Shown: one piece after another, positions 34,408 through 45,070 of the stretch | How positions within the stretch are numbered: the first letter of the stretch is position 1 | Layout of the letters: the number at the start of each line of letters is the position of its first letter | Assembly: GCA_007922195.1 (NCBI GenBank) | Contig: ML682008.1 | Coordinates: forward strand, 7,841,143-7,905,142 | Length of the DNA stretch: 64,000 nucleotides | Reading direction: 5' to 3' | Source: Podocnemis expansa | Lineage: Eukaryota > Chordata > Testudines > Podocnemididae | Notes under the pieces: model-generated | Database searches by the model: none | The model's input: the letters and a program-made list of their open reading frames with translations, nothing else | What the model was told of the DNA's origin: nothing | Made by a program: the position numbers and the translations under genes

Positions 34408-34559
34408 GCACTATATTACTAAAATAATGCAACTGAGTAATTCTCTCCTCATTTATCCAGCCCTCAGTGAGCCACACTCACCTGGGTTGGTGCTATGACT
34501 GTAGCCAGGCACAAGCATAACCAAACAGAAGTGAGGATGTTGTGCTTACAACTTTAGGG

Positions 34560-35788
34560 GATCAAGAAGAATGAGTTGAGGCTCTTAAGTTTTGCTTTTC
34601 ATAGTTGGAAGTGGCAGAGGAGGAGAAGGACCTGGGGTATTGGTTGACCACAGGATGACTTTGAGCTGCTATTGTGATGTGGCCCTGAAAAAAGCTAATG
34701 CGGACTTTGGAGGCATTGAGTGAGGTATTTCCAGTAGAGATACGGAAGTGTTGATACCATTATAAACGGCATTGGTGAGACTTCATCTGGAATACTGTAT
34801 GTAATCTGGTCCCTTGTGTTTAAGAAGGATGAATTCAAACTGGAACAGGTGCAGAGAAGGGCTTCTAGGATGAGGAACGGAAACCCTGCATCATGAGAGG
34901 AGGCTCAAAGAACTTGTAAAAAAACAACAAGCAGTTGTGTGGCACTTTAAGACTAACATCTTAAAGTGCCACACAACTGCTTGTTGTTTTTTTACTGGAG
35001 TAGACTAACACGGCTATCCCTTTGGAAACTCAAAGAACTTGGCTTATTTAGCCTAACCAAAAGAAGGTTGCAGGGAGATGTGTTTGCTCTGTATAAATAG
35101 TCAGGGGGATAAATATCGGGGGGGGGGGGGAGGAATTACTGAAGTTCATCTCCAATGCAGAAACAAGAACTAATGGATATAAACCGGCCATCAGGAAGTT
35201 TAGATTTGTAATTAGATGCAGATTTTTATTCATCAGAAGAGTAAAGTTCTGGAATAATCTTCAAGGGAAGCAGTGGGGAGCAAAACATCTAACTGTTTCA
35301 AAACTGAGCTTGATAATTTCCTGGAGAGGTAGTATAATGTGACAGCCTAGTTTGGCAATTGACTAATCTTTGTTTCCTGGTGGTAGATATGCCAATGGGA
35401 CAATCGATGGTGATATAAGTTATTAATATGTAAATATGAGTCATTATAGAGAATTTTTCCTTGGGTGTCTCACTGATGAGACTTGTCCTCATGCACAGCA
35501 TTTAACTGATTGCCATATTGGGATTGGAAAGGAATTTTCACCCAGGACAGATTGGCAAAGGCTTTGGTGGTTTTTCCACCTTCCTCTGTATTGTAAGGCA
35601 TGACTCAGTTGCTGGATAGATTCTCTGTACCTTTAAATCATGATTTGAGGACTTTAATAACTTAGTCTTAAGCTAAAGGTTTATTGCAGGAGATGGGTGA
35701 TATTTTATGGCCTGCATTGTGCAGAAGGTCAAACTAGATGATCATACGAGTCCCTTCTGATCTTGGAGTCTGTGAGTCTATGAGTACT
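34560..35788 (+). mobile_element. Older CR1 LINE with full 3' UTR, interrupted
   Basis: CR1 ORF2 C-terminal sequence starts about 34610 ('GAGGAGAAGGACCTGGGGTA') and runs through 'AGACTTCATCTGGAATACTG' and 'GTGCAGAGAAGGGCTTCTAG'. It is split by a retroposon at 34917-35028 and resumes with 'GGCTTATTTAGCCTAACC'. A long 3' UTR follows (35330-35785), ending 'GATGATCATACGAGTCCCTT' and 'GAGTCTATGAG'. The same UTR occurs alone at 49775-50156. The frame is heavily broken. A 14-base G-run lies at about 35118-35131. Confidence 0.88.
34917..35028. mobile_element. Foldback retroposon: perfect 37-bp arms, 13-bp TSD
   Basis: The insertion is bracketed by a perfect 13-bp duplication CTCAAAGAACTTG (34904-34916 and 35029-35041). 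Inside, 34916-34952 and 34959-34995 are perfect reverse complements with a 6-nt spacer CTAACA. The right arm continues in sense orientation into the family 3' end, 'GTAGACTAACACGGCTATCC' then 'CTTTGG'. The left arm is thus an inverted duplicate of the same segment that the right arm carries, not just an inverted 5' part. The host sequence is an older CR1, and deleting the insert plus one duplication rejoins the CR1 cleanly. Confidence 0.93.
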
Positions 35789-36409
35789 ACACCGACAATG
35801 ATACTTTTGCTTGTTTTATCTGGAGCTGCTGCCACTGCAGCTTTCAGGGTCTCACCACAGAAAGCCTGAGTCAGAAGAAGCAGTGAAAGAGGAACTCAGT
35901 GTCAGAACTTCCCTGCATGTTCCCTCTCACTATGGCATCTGGGGTTGGTACAGCACACTTACCACTCCACGCTGGGAACATTAAGGAGCATCCCAGCTGC
36001 CCATACACTGACCCATGAAAGCCACAGTTGGTGTATGTGTAGCTGAAATGGATGACTGTTTTTCCCCCATCATAATTCTCTTTTCTTAAGTTATTAAGTT
36101 TTGTTATGTTTTAATGTATTTGTTTTTAAATCACCTGAGGATGGGGGGGGGGGGTTGCACTGACTTTTTTAACAAATTAAATTCCTTAATTGGAACATAA
36201 TTCATCTTTATTAGTTCAAAACATATGCTGGGTGCTCATCCGTTCTGTAAGCAACTAATTAATTACCTGTTACTGCAAGGTGTCACATAACTCAGAACAG
36301 CATTAATAAACTAGGTGTATTGACAATGTTATATCCCTGTATGTACAGCAATCACTATGTGATTCATATTGTGCTGCAATAGAGCATGGCCAGGTAGAGC
36401 ACACTAAAA
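35789..36409. other. Non-coding; probable Harbinger internal sequence
   Basis: Lies between the CR1 and the transposase remnant. It contains a G-run (about 36143-36153) and no recognisable domain. It probably belongs to the Harbinger element by position only. Confidence 0.35.
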
Positions 36410-37280
36410 AACAAAGTACTCTGGCTCCTTGTTAAAATGGTCCTTTAAAGCCTCCCTCATCTATATAGCTCCATGTTGAACTCTTTGAATGGCCCTTGTA
36501 TTAGCAGACAGTCACTCCACCTCCACCCCGTTGGAAACTTTTCCCCTTTTGCTTCACAGATACATTCAAGAGATGATAGGCAGTTATAACTCTTGGGATA
36601 TTTTTCTCACCAAGGTCCAATCTTGAGAGTAAAGTGTCCTTTCAAACTACCAAAGGCACATTTAGCTGTCATTCTGCACCTGCTGAGCCAAAGCAATCTC
36701 TGACGCTGTCAAGGTGGCTGGTGTATGGCTTCATGATCCATGGTAGCAACTGGGAGGCTGGGTCTCATAGGATTCCTTTTGGCTTCTCTATATTTCATGC
36801 AATAAACTGTTGGTCAGGAATGACAGTCCCTTGCTTGTTGCTTCATTCCCTGATCAGCCCACAGTGATGTCGGTGAAGCATCCCTGGTGATCCACCATCA
36901 CTTGTATAACCATAGAAAAGTAGTCCTTGCTTTTGGCATTGATATACTCAATGGCAAGATGTTCTGGTGCTAAAATAGGGATATATATGCCATCTATTGC
37001 CCCTCCGCAGTTTGAGAACACCATTGCTGCAAATCCATCCACTGTATTCTGCATATTGATGCGAGTCACAGTACAATGGCCACTTTCTCCTCAGCTGTTA
37101 CTACAGCTCTTATTTTGGTGTTCCTGACTGGAGGACTGGGGTAAATTTGGCACACAGATCCAGAAACATGGTCTTGTGCATCCAAAATCTCTGCAGCCAC
37201 CACTTGTCACCCCAAACCTGATTGCAATGCAATCCCACCAGTCACTGCTTGCTTCTTGGGCCTAGACATGATGTTCCATC
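36410..37280 (-). pseudogene. PIF/Harbinger (HARBI1-like) transposase pseudogene
   Basis: This DDE nuclease cuts and joins Harbinger transposons at 3-bp targets. Read on -, the order is right for the family. Near 37240-37270 a 'DWWD'-like start ('TGGWDCIAI', shifted frame) is visible. At about 37145-37190 'FWMHKTMFLDLCAKFTPVLQ' corresponds to the conserved 'FRM...F..LC..L.P' helix. The intact 71-codon stretch 36854-37069 contains 'GGAIDGIYIPI' with the first catalytic Asp, and 'VDHQGCFTDITVG'. A Trp codon then became TGA at 36853. Further on, 'KCAFGSLKGHF' (36634-36660) is the catalytic-Glu-region 'E-x-x-F-G-x-L-K' block with the Glu position changed, and 'REALKDHF' (36436-36460) is the usual C-terminus. 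Several stops and frameshifts show it is dead. Confidence 0.9.
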
Positions 37281-37327
37281 ATCTGCAGTTGCTCTAAGAA
37301 TGCCACTAACAGCCCTCAACTGGTTCT

Positions 37328-38222
37328 CTCCCACTAGATTATCCCAGCCAGGGTTTTGTCCAGCTGGGCCTTGAACACCTCCAAAGATGGAGATTCCACC
37401 ACCTCCCTAGGTAGCTTATTCCAATGCTTCACCACTCGCCTAGTAAGAAAGTTTTTCCTAATATCCAGTCTGGACCTCCCCAGCTGTAACTTGAAACCAT
37501 TGCTCCTTATTCTGTCCTCTGTTACTACTGAGAACATTCAAACTCCATCCTCCTTGGAGCATCCCTTCAGGTAGTTGAAGGTTGCTATCAAATCCCCCCT
37601 CACTCTTCTCTTCTGCAGGCTAAATAAGCCGAGTTCCTTCAGTCTTTCTTCATAGGGCTTGTGCTGCAGCCCTTTGATCATTATTGTTGCCCGCTGCTGG
37701 ACTCTGTCTAATTTGTCCATGTCCTTTTTGTAGTGGGGAGCCCAAAACTGGACACAGTATTCCAGATGTGGCCTCACCAATGCAGAATAGAGGGGAATGA
37801 TCACATCCCTAGATCTGCTGGCAACACTTCTTCTGATGCAGCCCAGTATGCCATTGGCCTTTTTGGCAGCAAGAGCACACTGCTGACTCATATCTAGCTT
37901 CCCATCCACCATGACTCCCAGGTCCTTTTCTCCAGTGCTGCTATTTAGCTGATCACTCCCCAGCCCGTAGCAGTTTTTTCATCCCAAGTACAGGATTTTG
38001 CATTTGTTCTTGTTGAACCTCATGAGATTTCTACTGGCCCACTGCTCCAATTTGTCTCAGTCTCCCTGAATCCTATCCCTGCCTTCCAGGGTGTCTACCG
38101 TTCCCCCAGTTTGGTATCATCCACAAACTTACTAAGTGGGCAATCCATCCCATCATCCAGATCATTAATGAAGATGTTGAACAGAACTGGCCCCAGGACC
38201 AACCCCTGGGGCACACCACTTG
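37328..38222 (-). mobile_element. CR1 LINE fragment, minus strand
   Basis: CR1 ORF2 C-terminal region on -, from the segment 'WGTPLV' near 38215 to the stop after 'LDKTLAGII' at 37334. Two long open pieces, 37538-37912 and 37334-37537, are in the same frame and separated by one TGA at 37538-37540, where other copies have an Arg codon (a CGA to TGA, CpG-type change). The 3' UTR and tail are missing: similarity stops right after the ORF2 stop near 37328. The reverse transcriptase F-A-D-D region is damaged near 38110-38130. Confidence 0.9.
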
Positions 38223-41155
38223 TTACACATCAGGATCTGGGTAGAGATATCTATGGTCAGGATGTCTGTCTGGCTACAGGCACAGGTAGAAGAGACAGAA
38301 GGGGCGCTGGCAGCAGTGCAGCTCCTCTTCACCATCGTGGCTTCACAAACTCCTTCCCTCTCAAACTCCCCTGTTTGCTGTCCCCTGTTCACAAGCCTTT
38401 TGCAGCAGTTTCTTCACATGTATACGTGACTTGAGTGCTGGTTCATCAGTAAGCTGACTGGTGCTGGTTCCAGCAGAAGTAGTAAAGGAGCCTATAGGGA
38501 TTTCTAAGATTCCTCCTACCAAAGAAGAGGGAGCTACTTCTTTCAACTCAAGCCTTTGGCCATTGTGAACAGAGATTATAGCTGAGATTTGGGTGAACTC
38601 CACCTAAACTTTGGGAACCCTTAAGTTGTATCTCACAGTATTTCTGTGGAGACTGTTCTGTTTAAATTCAGATTGTTTTCTTGTTTATGTGTTGTGGAGG
38701 AGAAAGCTGTGAAATGCGAATGTGGCTTTACAACAAAGCCACATCATCTTGTTATTGTTCCTTTCATCATAAGATTTATTAAGTTAGTAGTTAACAAAGT
38801 TCATTGCTACTTTAGTTCTCAGTAGCATTCAATTATAAGAATAACTCTCAACAGTCTTTGCTGTGAGTTCCTTAAAGACTGAATCCTGGGTCTCCAGCTG
38901 CTTCTCTACAGGAGCTGGGGTGCATTTCTTGTAAGGCACTGGAGAAGGGCATTAAATTAATTCTAGCCCACCCGAAGGTTGCACACAAACACTTGAAATG
39001 TACTAACTGTGGCAGTTGTACACTGGCATAACCTGAATCTCCATAAGTTTGTAGTGTGAACATGACCTAAATGAAACAGGTCCTCTTATAAATAAGTGCT
39101 CCAGAGCTGTGACAAAAAGGAACAGGATCAGGGTAATAGCATTTGTACCTCTCACAAATTGAAGCACCCAAATACTTCCTATAGCTTTTTGAGAATTCTG
39201 GAGATCACATTTAGTGGAAGCTGCCATCCGCTGTTTTAGTTATTTTTGTAATCATAACTTGTCAGAGTAAAGATCAGCAGTTGGCTTTAGTAACCACATG
39301 AATGCGTAGAGTGTGCAAACACATGCCACCAACTAAGCTCATGGTGCTGGACCCAAACTTATCGAGGGGGCTACTCCCAGCAGCACACACATAAGCATAT
39401 GATTTTTGTTGACATCAGCAGTGAGTTGCTCACTTTTCAGTGTCCAGGGGAAACAGCAGAGGCCTGGGAAGCACTGCAGCTTTAAGACTTTGCTTGATGA
39501 TGTTGATGCAGTGAAGAAACTGGCCTGAGAGCAGCCAATTACTCTGAGGGCAGGTCTTCACTGATGACTGCAAATTCACCATCATCAGTTTGAACTTCCT
39601 TATTGGCTTCTCAGGTCTGAGAAGACTCACTCAACTGATCAGGAGGTTAAATCCTGGAAGACCACCCCAACACCTAGGTAGCACTGGCCTCCCTTCAACT
39701 CAGCACAGTGGACAAGCCAGGTGTTAGGCATTCTAACTGCGGTACTCGAGTAATTTTAAGTAACTTGCGTAGTGCCTTTTTTGTTAAAAAAAAAAAAAAA
39801 AAAGGGCAGGTTCTCTCCTTTCCCCTGCTGACCCCACACCTCCCAGCTGGGCAGCAGGGCTGGCAGTGTAGACCTGCCCTGAGTCTCCAATCTGACTAAG
39901 TGTGGTTTCCAGCCAGCTGCCTAATTTTCATTGACCAAAGTCTTTATGGGGATAAAGACTCTGAGAATAACATATACTGAGCAGAACTGTTCAGCTAATG
40001 AAGTTCACAAACATGTAGGCTGAGATTTTCTAGGATGCCTAGGGTGTTTGGATACCCAATTCCTCTTAAAATAAATGGGAACTACAAAAATAATGACATT
40101 TTAGGACTTCAAAAGACAGTAAATGAAATAGTGCCTGCCTCCAGGTTCTGTAACAGTTAACAAATACCCTTCCTCACTTTTCCAGATTGGTGCCCCACCC
40201 TTCTTTGGGCAAAATGCCACGATCTCAGAAGCTGTTTTTACCCTTGAGCAATAAATATGTATATGTCAGTATTTGTAAGATGTATCTTAGCAGAGTATTT
40301 TAATGATATATTTCATATGCACCTGTGGATGTTTGAATATTTCTTACTTATTTTTCCCCTTGGAATATTTAGTTTACAAGCAAAAATGAACCATAAAGTT
40401 CCTTTTTAATAACAGGTCAGTCCTATGTATTTTAAAATATCTGACAAAATACTTCATTAATTTACAGGCATCATGGAGAAACTAATTCCTTATCACCCCA
40501 ATGTTGTGCCAGAATAACTATTGAAATCACTAGTATTATACCACAGCATAAAACAGGAGAAGCATAGGGCAGAATCTGGTCTGAGATTAGCAAATGCATT
40601 TCAAGAAAAAAACAGCTGTGTGGAACCAGAATATCCATTTCATCCATCCCTGTACCATGCAAGCATGTTTAAAAAGCAATTTTCTCTGCAGTGCTGGCCA
40701 CATTTAAATACAGAGATTATCTCACGCCTGTTGTTTCCATCTGAAGCACACTCATTTATACAAATTGAGAATTGGGTCCTATACTTCCAGCCCTATGGAT
40801 TGATTGATTGATTTTACAACTGAATTGTTTGGGGATTTTTTTTTTTGTCAGTTGACCTTCCTTTCATGTGAAACATTTTTGAAATTTCGTTTAACCATTC
40901 TCTTTATAACCCTCTTATGATTCCAGCTATATCAGTATTCTCCTAAAACTGAGGGGAAATGATTTTATTTAAAAAAAAATCAGGCGTTGAGCAACCCACA
41001 AACCCACATGTAAACATTTCTTCAGAAACAAATCTTTCTGGATGATTCTCAGATATGCCACAAAATGTGATCTAAGTTCAAACCTCTGGTAGCCCATGGA
41101 GACTGCTACCTGTAAGCCACAGCTGCTTGAAGAAATATTCTAACTCTCCCCAAAC
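38223..41155. other. Mostly unique non-coding DNA
   Basis: 38223-38610 holds two short minus-strand frames rich in Ser/Thr with no recognised family; they may be Harbinger flank. An A-run of 18 lies at 39785-39802. The remainder is AT-rich without recognisable content. Confidence 0.4.
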
Positions 41156-41163
41156 CTCTAGAA

Positions 41164-41355
41164 CAGTGGTTTTCAAACTTTTTTCCTCAGGAGCCAGTTG
41201 GAAAGAAAGAAAACATTTATTCAGGTGACCTAGCAATTACATCTTTGAGCAATGCATTCCAGTCTTTTCGCAGTGGCAGCAGGGGATGCCATGATCCAGT
41301 GCCTGACGGTCTGTGACCCAGTACTTGGTCCCGACCCTAAGTTGGAAAACCTCTG
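41164..41355. mobile_element. hAT-type MITE, perfect 8-bp TSD
   Basis: Termini CAGTGGTTTTCAAACTTT and AGTTGGAAAACCTCTG are inverted repeats. The perfect duplication CTCTAGAA lies at 41156-41163 and 41356-41363. It contains 'GAGCAATGCATTCCAGTC' and 'GTGGCAGCAGGGGATGCCATG', shared in inverse orientation with 48833-49019. Non-coding. Confidence 0.95.
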
Positions 41356-41363
41356 CTCTAGAA

Positions 41364-42074
41364 TTCATAAGAGACATGCTGTGAATGTTTTAACACTTCC
41401 CATCTCTACCATCCCCTTCACAATCTCCGCCCAAATTAACTGTGTGTTTGCAGCTTTAATATTAGTACTTATTTAGACAATTGCAACTTGAATCGTGGAT
41501 TTGGTTCTACACATATGCACGCACGCACACGCACACACTAGCTGAAGTATTGGTGTGGCCCAATTCCGTGAGGTACACTGATTTCATTGGGATTTGAGGA
41601 TGTGAGGCACATCACAGGAGCTACCTAGCACTTGCAGGATCAGCCTAACACCACATACAGTGTCTTTCTTCTTCTCCGAAGGGACTTTAAAAATATATTT
41701 ATTAAATGTGGAATTTTCATGTTCATGATGAACTGTTCACTGAAAACAAAGAGGTTGCCTAGCCTAGATAGAGAAGAAAAATGTGTGAGTATTTTTAAAT
41801 AGAGACCAATCCAAGGGGATTTGAATTTAGTGTCTTTGAAATGCAAGGCATACTTGATGCAGTTTGTGTAACCATCCTTGGGAAGGTTAAAAGTGCTGTT
41901 TTTGTCCACCAGAGGGAGTCCATATTGTTTGGTGTAAAGAATAGAGTGATGGAAAGAATTAGAAGAAAAACTCAAGCTGTTATGTATGAATGGCCCAGGA
42001 CAGATGCATTCATAGTGGGATTGCCACCCTTGAGGGTTGGCATGGTGTCTCCAGGAATTAAAAAATAATCTTGA
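41364..42074. other. Non-coding DNA
   Basis: A short alternating purine/pyrimidine (CA/CG) stretch at 41516-41538. The 162-codon minus frame 41640-42128 has no family resemblance and overlaps a CR1 tail, so it is not called. Confidence 0.4.
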
Positions 42075-42077
42075 ATT

Positions 42078-42225
42078 AAAGATTATGGAATCACCATCAC
42101 TGGAAGTGTTTAAGAGCAGATTAGACAAACACTTGTCAGGGGTAGTTTAAGAGGGTAGTTGGTCCTACCATGAGTGCAGGGGACTGGACATAGTTACCTC
42201 TCATGGACCCTTCCATAATTCCATA
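42078..42225 (+). mobile_element. CR1 3' end fragment
   Basis: 'TATGGAATCACCATCACTGG', 'TTTAAGAGCAGATTAGACAA', 'ACACTTGTCAGGGGTAGTTT', 'CCATGAGTGCAGGGGACTGG', then the end 'GACCCTTCCATAATTCCATA'. The order is that of the CR1 ORF2 end and 3' UTR. Strongly 5'-truncated. Confidence 0.85.
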
Positions 42226-42712
42226 ATTATGCCATGCGATGAAACCTCCAGGAATTAGTCCAACCAAAACTGGGAAACCTAAGTCTTGTAGGAGGATAGA
42301 GGAAGAGGTAAAATGAGTCCCTCTCCCTGCAAAAGAAGCAGAGATAATTCAGATGCAAGTGCTTGGGAGGAAGGAAAATCTCTTTAATGCTACCTGGCCA
42401 CAATGGGTTGTGAACTCAGATCTTCTGCTTGGCCATGTTTCCACTAGGCACAGGGGGGCCAGGCACCTGGGAAGCAGTTATGGTTGGCTGACCACCACAG
42501 GATAGACCAACTCCTGTAACCTGGAACACCCAGTAGTGGAGCCCTCTGTGCCTGCTGGAGATAACCAGAGCACAGTATCTACCACCCTGACCTTTATTAG
42601 GAGAGGTGTCCATGTATTTACTAGTAGTTAATAGATATGGCACTCGTCGATGGCTCTCAAGATTATGCAGCATTGTTCCCAGGTTTGGGTGGAAGACCTG
42701 TAAAATCTTTTG
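42226..42712. other. Non-coding DNA
   Basis: Nothing recognised. Confidence 0.4.
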
Positions 42713-42721
42713 TTGTACTGT

Positions 42722-42802
42722 TTCCAGAGGGGTAGTCATGTTATTCTGTGTACAGCAAAAATGAAAGCCCTGTGACACCTTAAAAACTAACAGATTTCTT
42801 CA
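42722..42802 (-). mobile_element. Short retroposon copy with 9-bp TSD
   Basis: Antisense on +: 'TTCCAGAGGGGTAGTCATGT', 'AAAGCCCTGTGACACC', 'TTAAAAACTAACAGATTTC'. It is bracketed by TTGTACTGT at 42713-42721 and 42803-42811. This copy is contiguous in family order, with no inversion. Confidence 0.82.
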
Positions 42803-42811
42803 TTGTACTGT

Positions 42812-43348
42812 GTTACAGATGGCTTCCTCTCTGCTGCTCTTTTCATCAGCTGTAATCACAGCTTTCTGACACCAACATGTCCCCTACATAGCAGCTGTGG
42901 TAAGGGTGGAACAGAAGTCAAGTACACCAGTTCTGCCCTGGCTGACAGCTATCCCCTGACCAGGATAAATCCCATTGTGACTAAAGTTACTCACATGTAC
43001 AAGTGTTCATAGCTCTGAGGCAAGGAAGGCCAGTCGCACCCTCCTGTAGCTATGCTTTGAGTGATGTGACTCGTCACTGCCCCAAATGCATAGTTAGGCA
43101 CCCTGAGCAAGCAGCAAAGAGTGATATTTTTAATTGATTGTGTTTTAAGGAACAATGCAAGAAATAAAGAGGAGATGCCTGCATGAGGCTGGTCTAAGCA
43201 GTTAGCACTGAAAGCAAGAAGAAAATAAAAAAACTGGATAAGAAAAGAAGCAGCAAATTTGTTTAACAGAAACTTCTTTGGTTTTGGATTTGATTCTGCC
43301 CTTCTCATCACCATAAGTGGGGAACCTCCTGGTGACTCCCCCATTGCC
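42812..43348. other. Non-coding DNA
   Basis: Nothing recognised. Confidence 0.4.
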
Positions 43349-43700
43349 AAGAATTTCACATGTGTTTTCAGTAATATCATTTCTTGCATTCTCTGTGAGA
43401 TATGCCTGGCTGTTTAGGAAGGGTAAACAAGCAACTGCCTGGTTGGCATTTTCTGAAAACACTGCAGGACAGCAGTTAATAACGGACACTCCTACAACTC
43501 CCTTAGATACTCGGCAAAGTCAAAGTGCACGTTTATAAGCAGCTAGGAAATAAGGGACTTGGGGGAGGGTCTACTAACTGCTGCAACCTGCTTACAGAAA
43601 ATGCCAAGCAGGCAGTTGCTTGTTTATCCTGAGTTAACAGGGAGGTGTTTCTCACAAAAAAATGCAAGAAATGATATTATTGAATGTGGGAGAAATCCCT
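43349..43700. repeat. Long imperfect inverted repeat (about 350 bp hairpin)
   Basis: The left arm from about 43368 pairs with the right arm ending about 43683. Matching blocks: 'TAATATCATTTCTTGCATT' with the complement of 43663-43681; 'AAACAAGCAACTGCCTG' with the complement of 43606-43624; 'TTGGCATTTTCTG' with the complement of 43591-43603; 'GCAGTTA' and 'CTCCCTTA' with complements further in. The loop is about 40 nt (43508-43549). Outer sequences 43349-43367 and 43684-43700 also pair weakly. Overall identity by eye is about 80-85 percent. It has no recognised transposon termini. Confidence 0.85.
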
Positions 43701-44325
43701 AAACACAACCAGGGACTTATAGAGTCTGTGGTAAAGCAGAGGAAGGCAGAAAGAACACAGACTAAATGTTTGTCCAGCCTCCTCCTGCTAGAGACTTGAC
43801 TTAAATGGAAGATTTCATTTCACCAGATATCTTTGCCTTAGGCTTTATTTCTGATTCAAAGTGTTTTCTGCAGAGATGCTCTGCTGGGGTGCTGCCTGCA
43901 ACTCAAGGCTTGAAGTGGTTTCCATCATCTACAGGGGTTACAGTTTGTTGCAATGGCTTTCAGCACCCCTCGTTTCCTGTTCTCTCTGTTCAACCATAGT
44001 TCCATTTGGTGTTTTAATTGCCTGTGTTCATAAATGCACATCCTATGTCTTCCTATCTCCAGCATGTTGCTCAAATGGCTTTTTATGTTATATGTAACTG
44101 ACCTTCATTCATTTGTCTTGTAGTTACATTTATAATGGCTCAGATTACCACTAGGTTTTGTGTGTGTGATTTTCCAAACTTATTATAATTATATCAACAT
44201 CATTTTTATATATACATAGTTTGGCTCAACAACTTTTAAGGGGGAAACATGAAAACTACAAGTACATAGTGTCTTTGCCAAGGAGAGACTAATGAGCTAT
44301 AATTAGTAATAGTGAGATATGCTTA
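43701..44325. other. Non-coding DNA
   Basis: Nothing recognised. Confidence 0.4.
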
Positions 44326-44329
44326 ATGC

Positions 44330-44560
44330 ATGTAAATTTAGATTTAATATCAAGAAAAACATCTTGATGCTGAGATCAGTTTAGAATCACTACAGGATGA
44401 TATGGCAGAGCACTAGTAAAATATCCATTTCTTGAGATATTTAAAACTGAACTGGAAAAAGCACTTACAAGATATTGTTGAGAACCATAAAATGTCTAAT
44501 GTAATTTATTTTTATTGAGATGGACCTGATGACAACTCCACGACTGTGAGGACTGTCATG
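44330..44560 (+). mobile_element. Old CR1-like 3' fragment
   Basis: 'TCAAGAAAAACATCTTGATG' corresponds to the CR1 'gacattaggaaaaacttc' region, and 'TCTTGAGATATTTAAAACTG' to the 'ctggaggtttttaaaaacag' region, at the right spacing. 'AGATGGACCTGATGACAACT' follows. Much diverged. Confidence 0.55.
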
Positions 44561-44608
44561 TGTAAAAATCCCTAAATGAGTGTCATAGAAAAGGGATGTT
44601 CCTTATGG

Positions 44609-45062
44609 TAGTGGTTTTCAACCACTCTGGTGTGCTGTGAGAACTGGCCAGGTATGCCATGAAGTTTTGTACAAAGGTAATGAAAATCAATGTAAAACAA
44701 ACATTGTTTTATCTTAAACAATATTCTAGCTAACCAAAATTACCACTCATTAAACTCATGAAAATTAATCATCAAAGTAAAAGTAAGGTATTGGTCTTTC
44801 TATTCTAAACACAGGTGGCCAAAGGGAAAAATTGAGATTATGTGTATTTTTTATCAGTGGATTTGAAACATTAATGCATTTGATTCTTTTTAGCTTGTTG
44901 TATGCACTGTGTTGCAAACTTCTCTAGTAAGACCGTAACCATAGTAAATGTAAGTAAATGTGATGTTTATGAGTAATCAGTTAAGCTGAAAAAGGTGGAT
45001 GTGCCATGCAATTGTTTGTTTTATTGAAGGAAGTTGTGTTACTGAAAAGGTTGGGACCCTTG
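44609..45062. mobile_element. hAT-type element, 454 bp
   Basis: Ends TAGTGGTTTTCAACC (44609-44623) and GGTTGGGACCCTTG (45049-45062) are imperfect inverted repeats. Flanking octamers CCTTATGG (44601-44608) and CCCTATGG (45063-45070) agree at 7 of 8. Inner blocks 'TCTGGTGTGCTGTGAG' and 'GATGTGCCATGCAATTG' are typical of this family. AT-rich interior without coding. Confidence 0.85.
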
Positions 45063-45070
45063 CCCTATGG

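Larger units (their letters stand above)
32505..38610. mobile_element. Dismembered two-gene PIF/Harbinger transposon (inferred extent)
   Basis: A Myb/SANT-like gene remnant on + (about 32850-33350) and a HARBI1-like transposase remnant on - (36410-37280) are the two proteins of an autonomous PIF/Harbinger transposon. They face each other. The DNA between them is interrupted by a hAT relic (33977-34273), a retroposon (34284-34407) and a CR1 (34560-35785) that itself holds a retroposon (34917-35028). A second CR1 (37328-38222) lies about 50 bp upstream of the transposase start. Removing these leaves roughly 3 kb of possible Harbinger sequence. Neither terminus has been proven: 32505 and 38610 are rough limits based on where recognisable sequence ends. 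The unity of the element is inference. Confidence 0.5.

Noticed and set aside
41640..42128. 162-codon open frame on -
   Set aside because: It overlaps the antisense of a CR1 3' end and has no recognisable domain.
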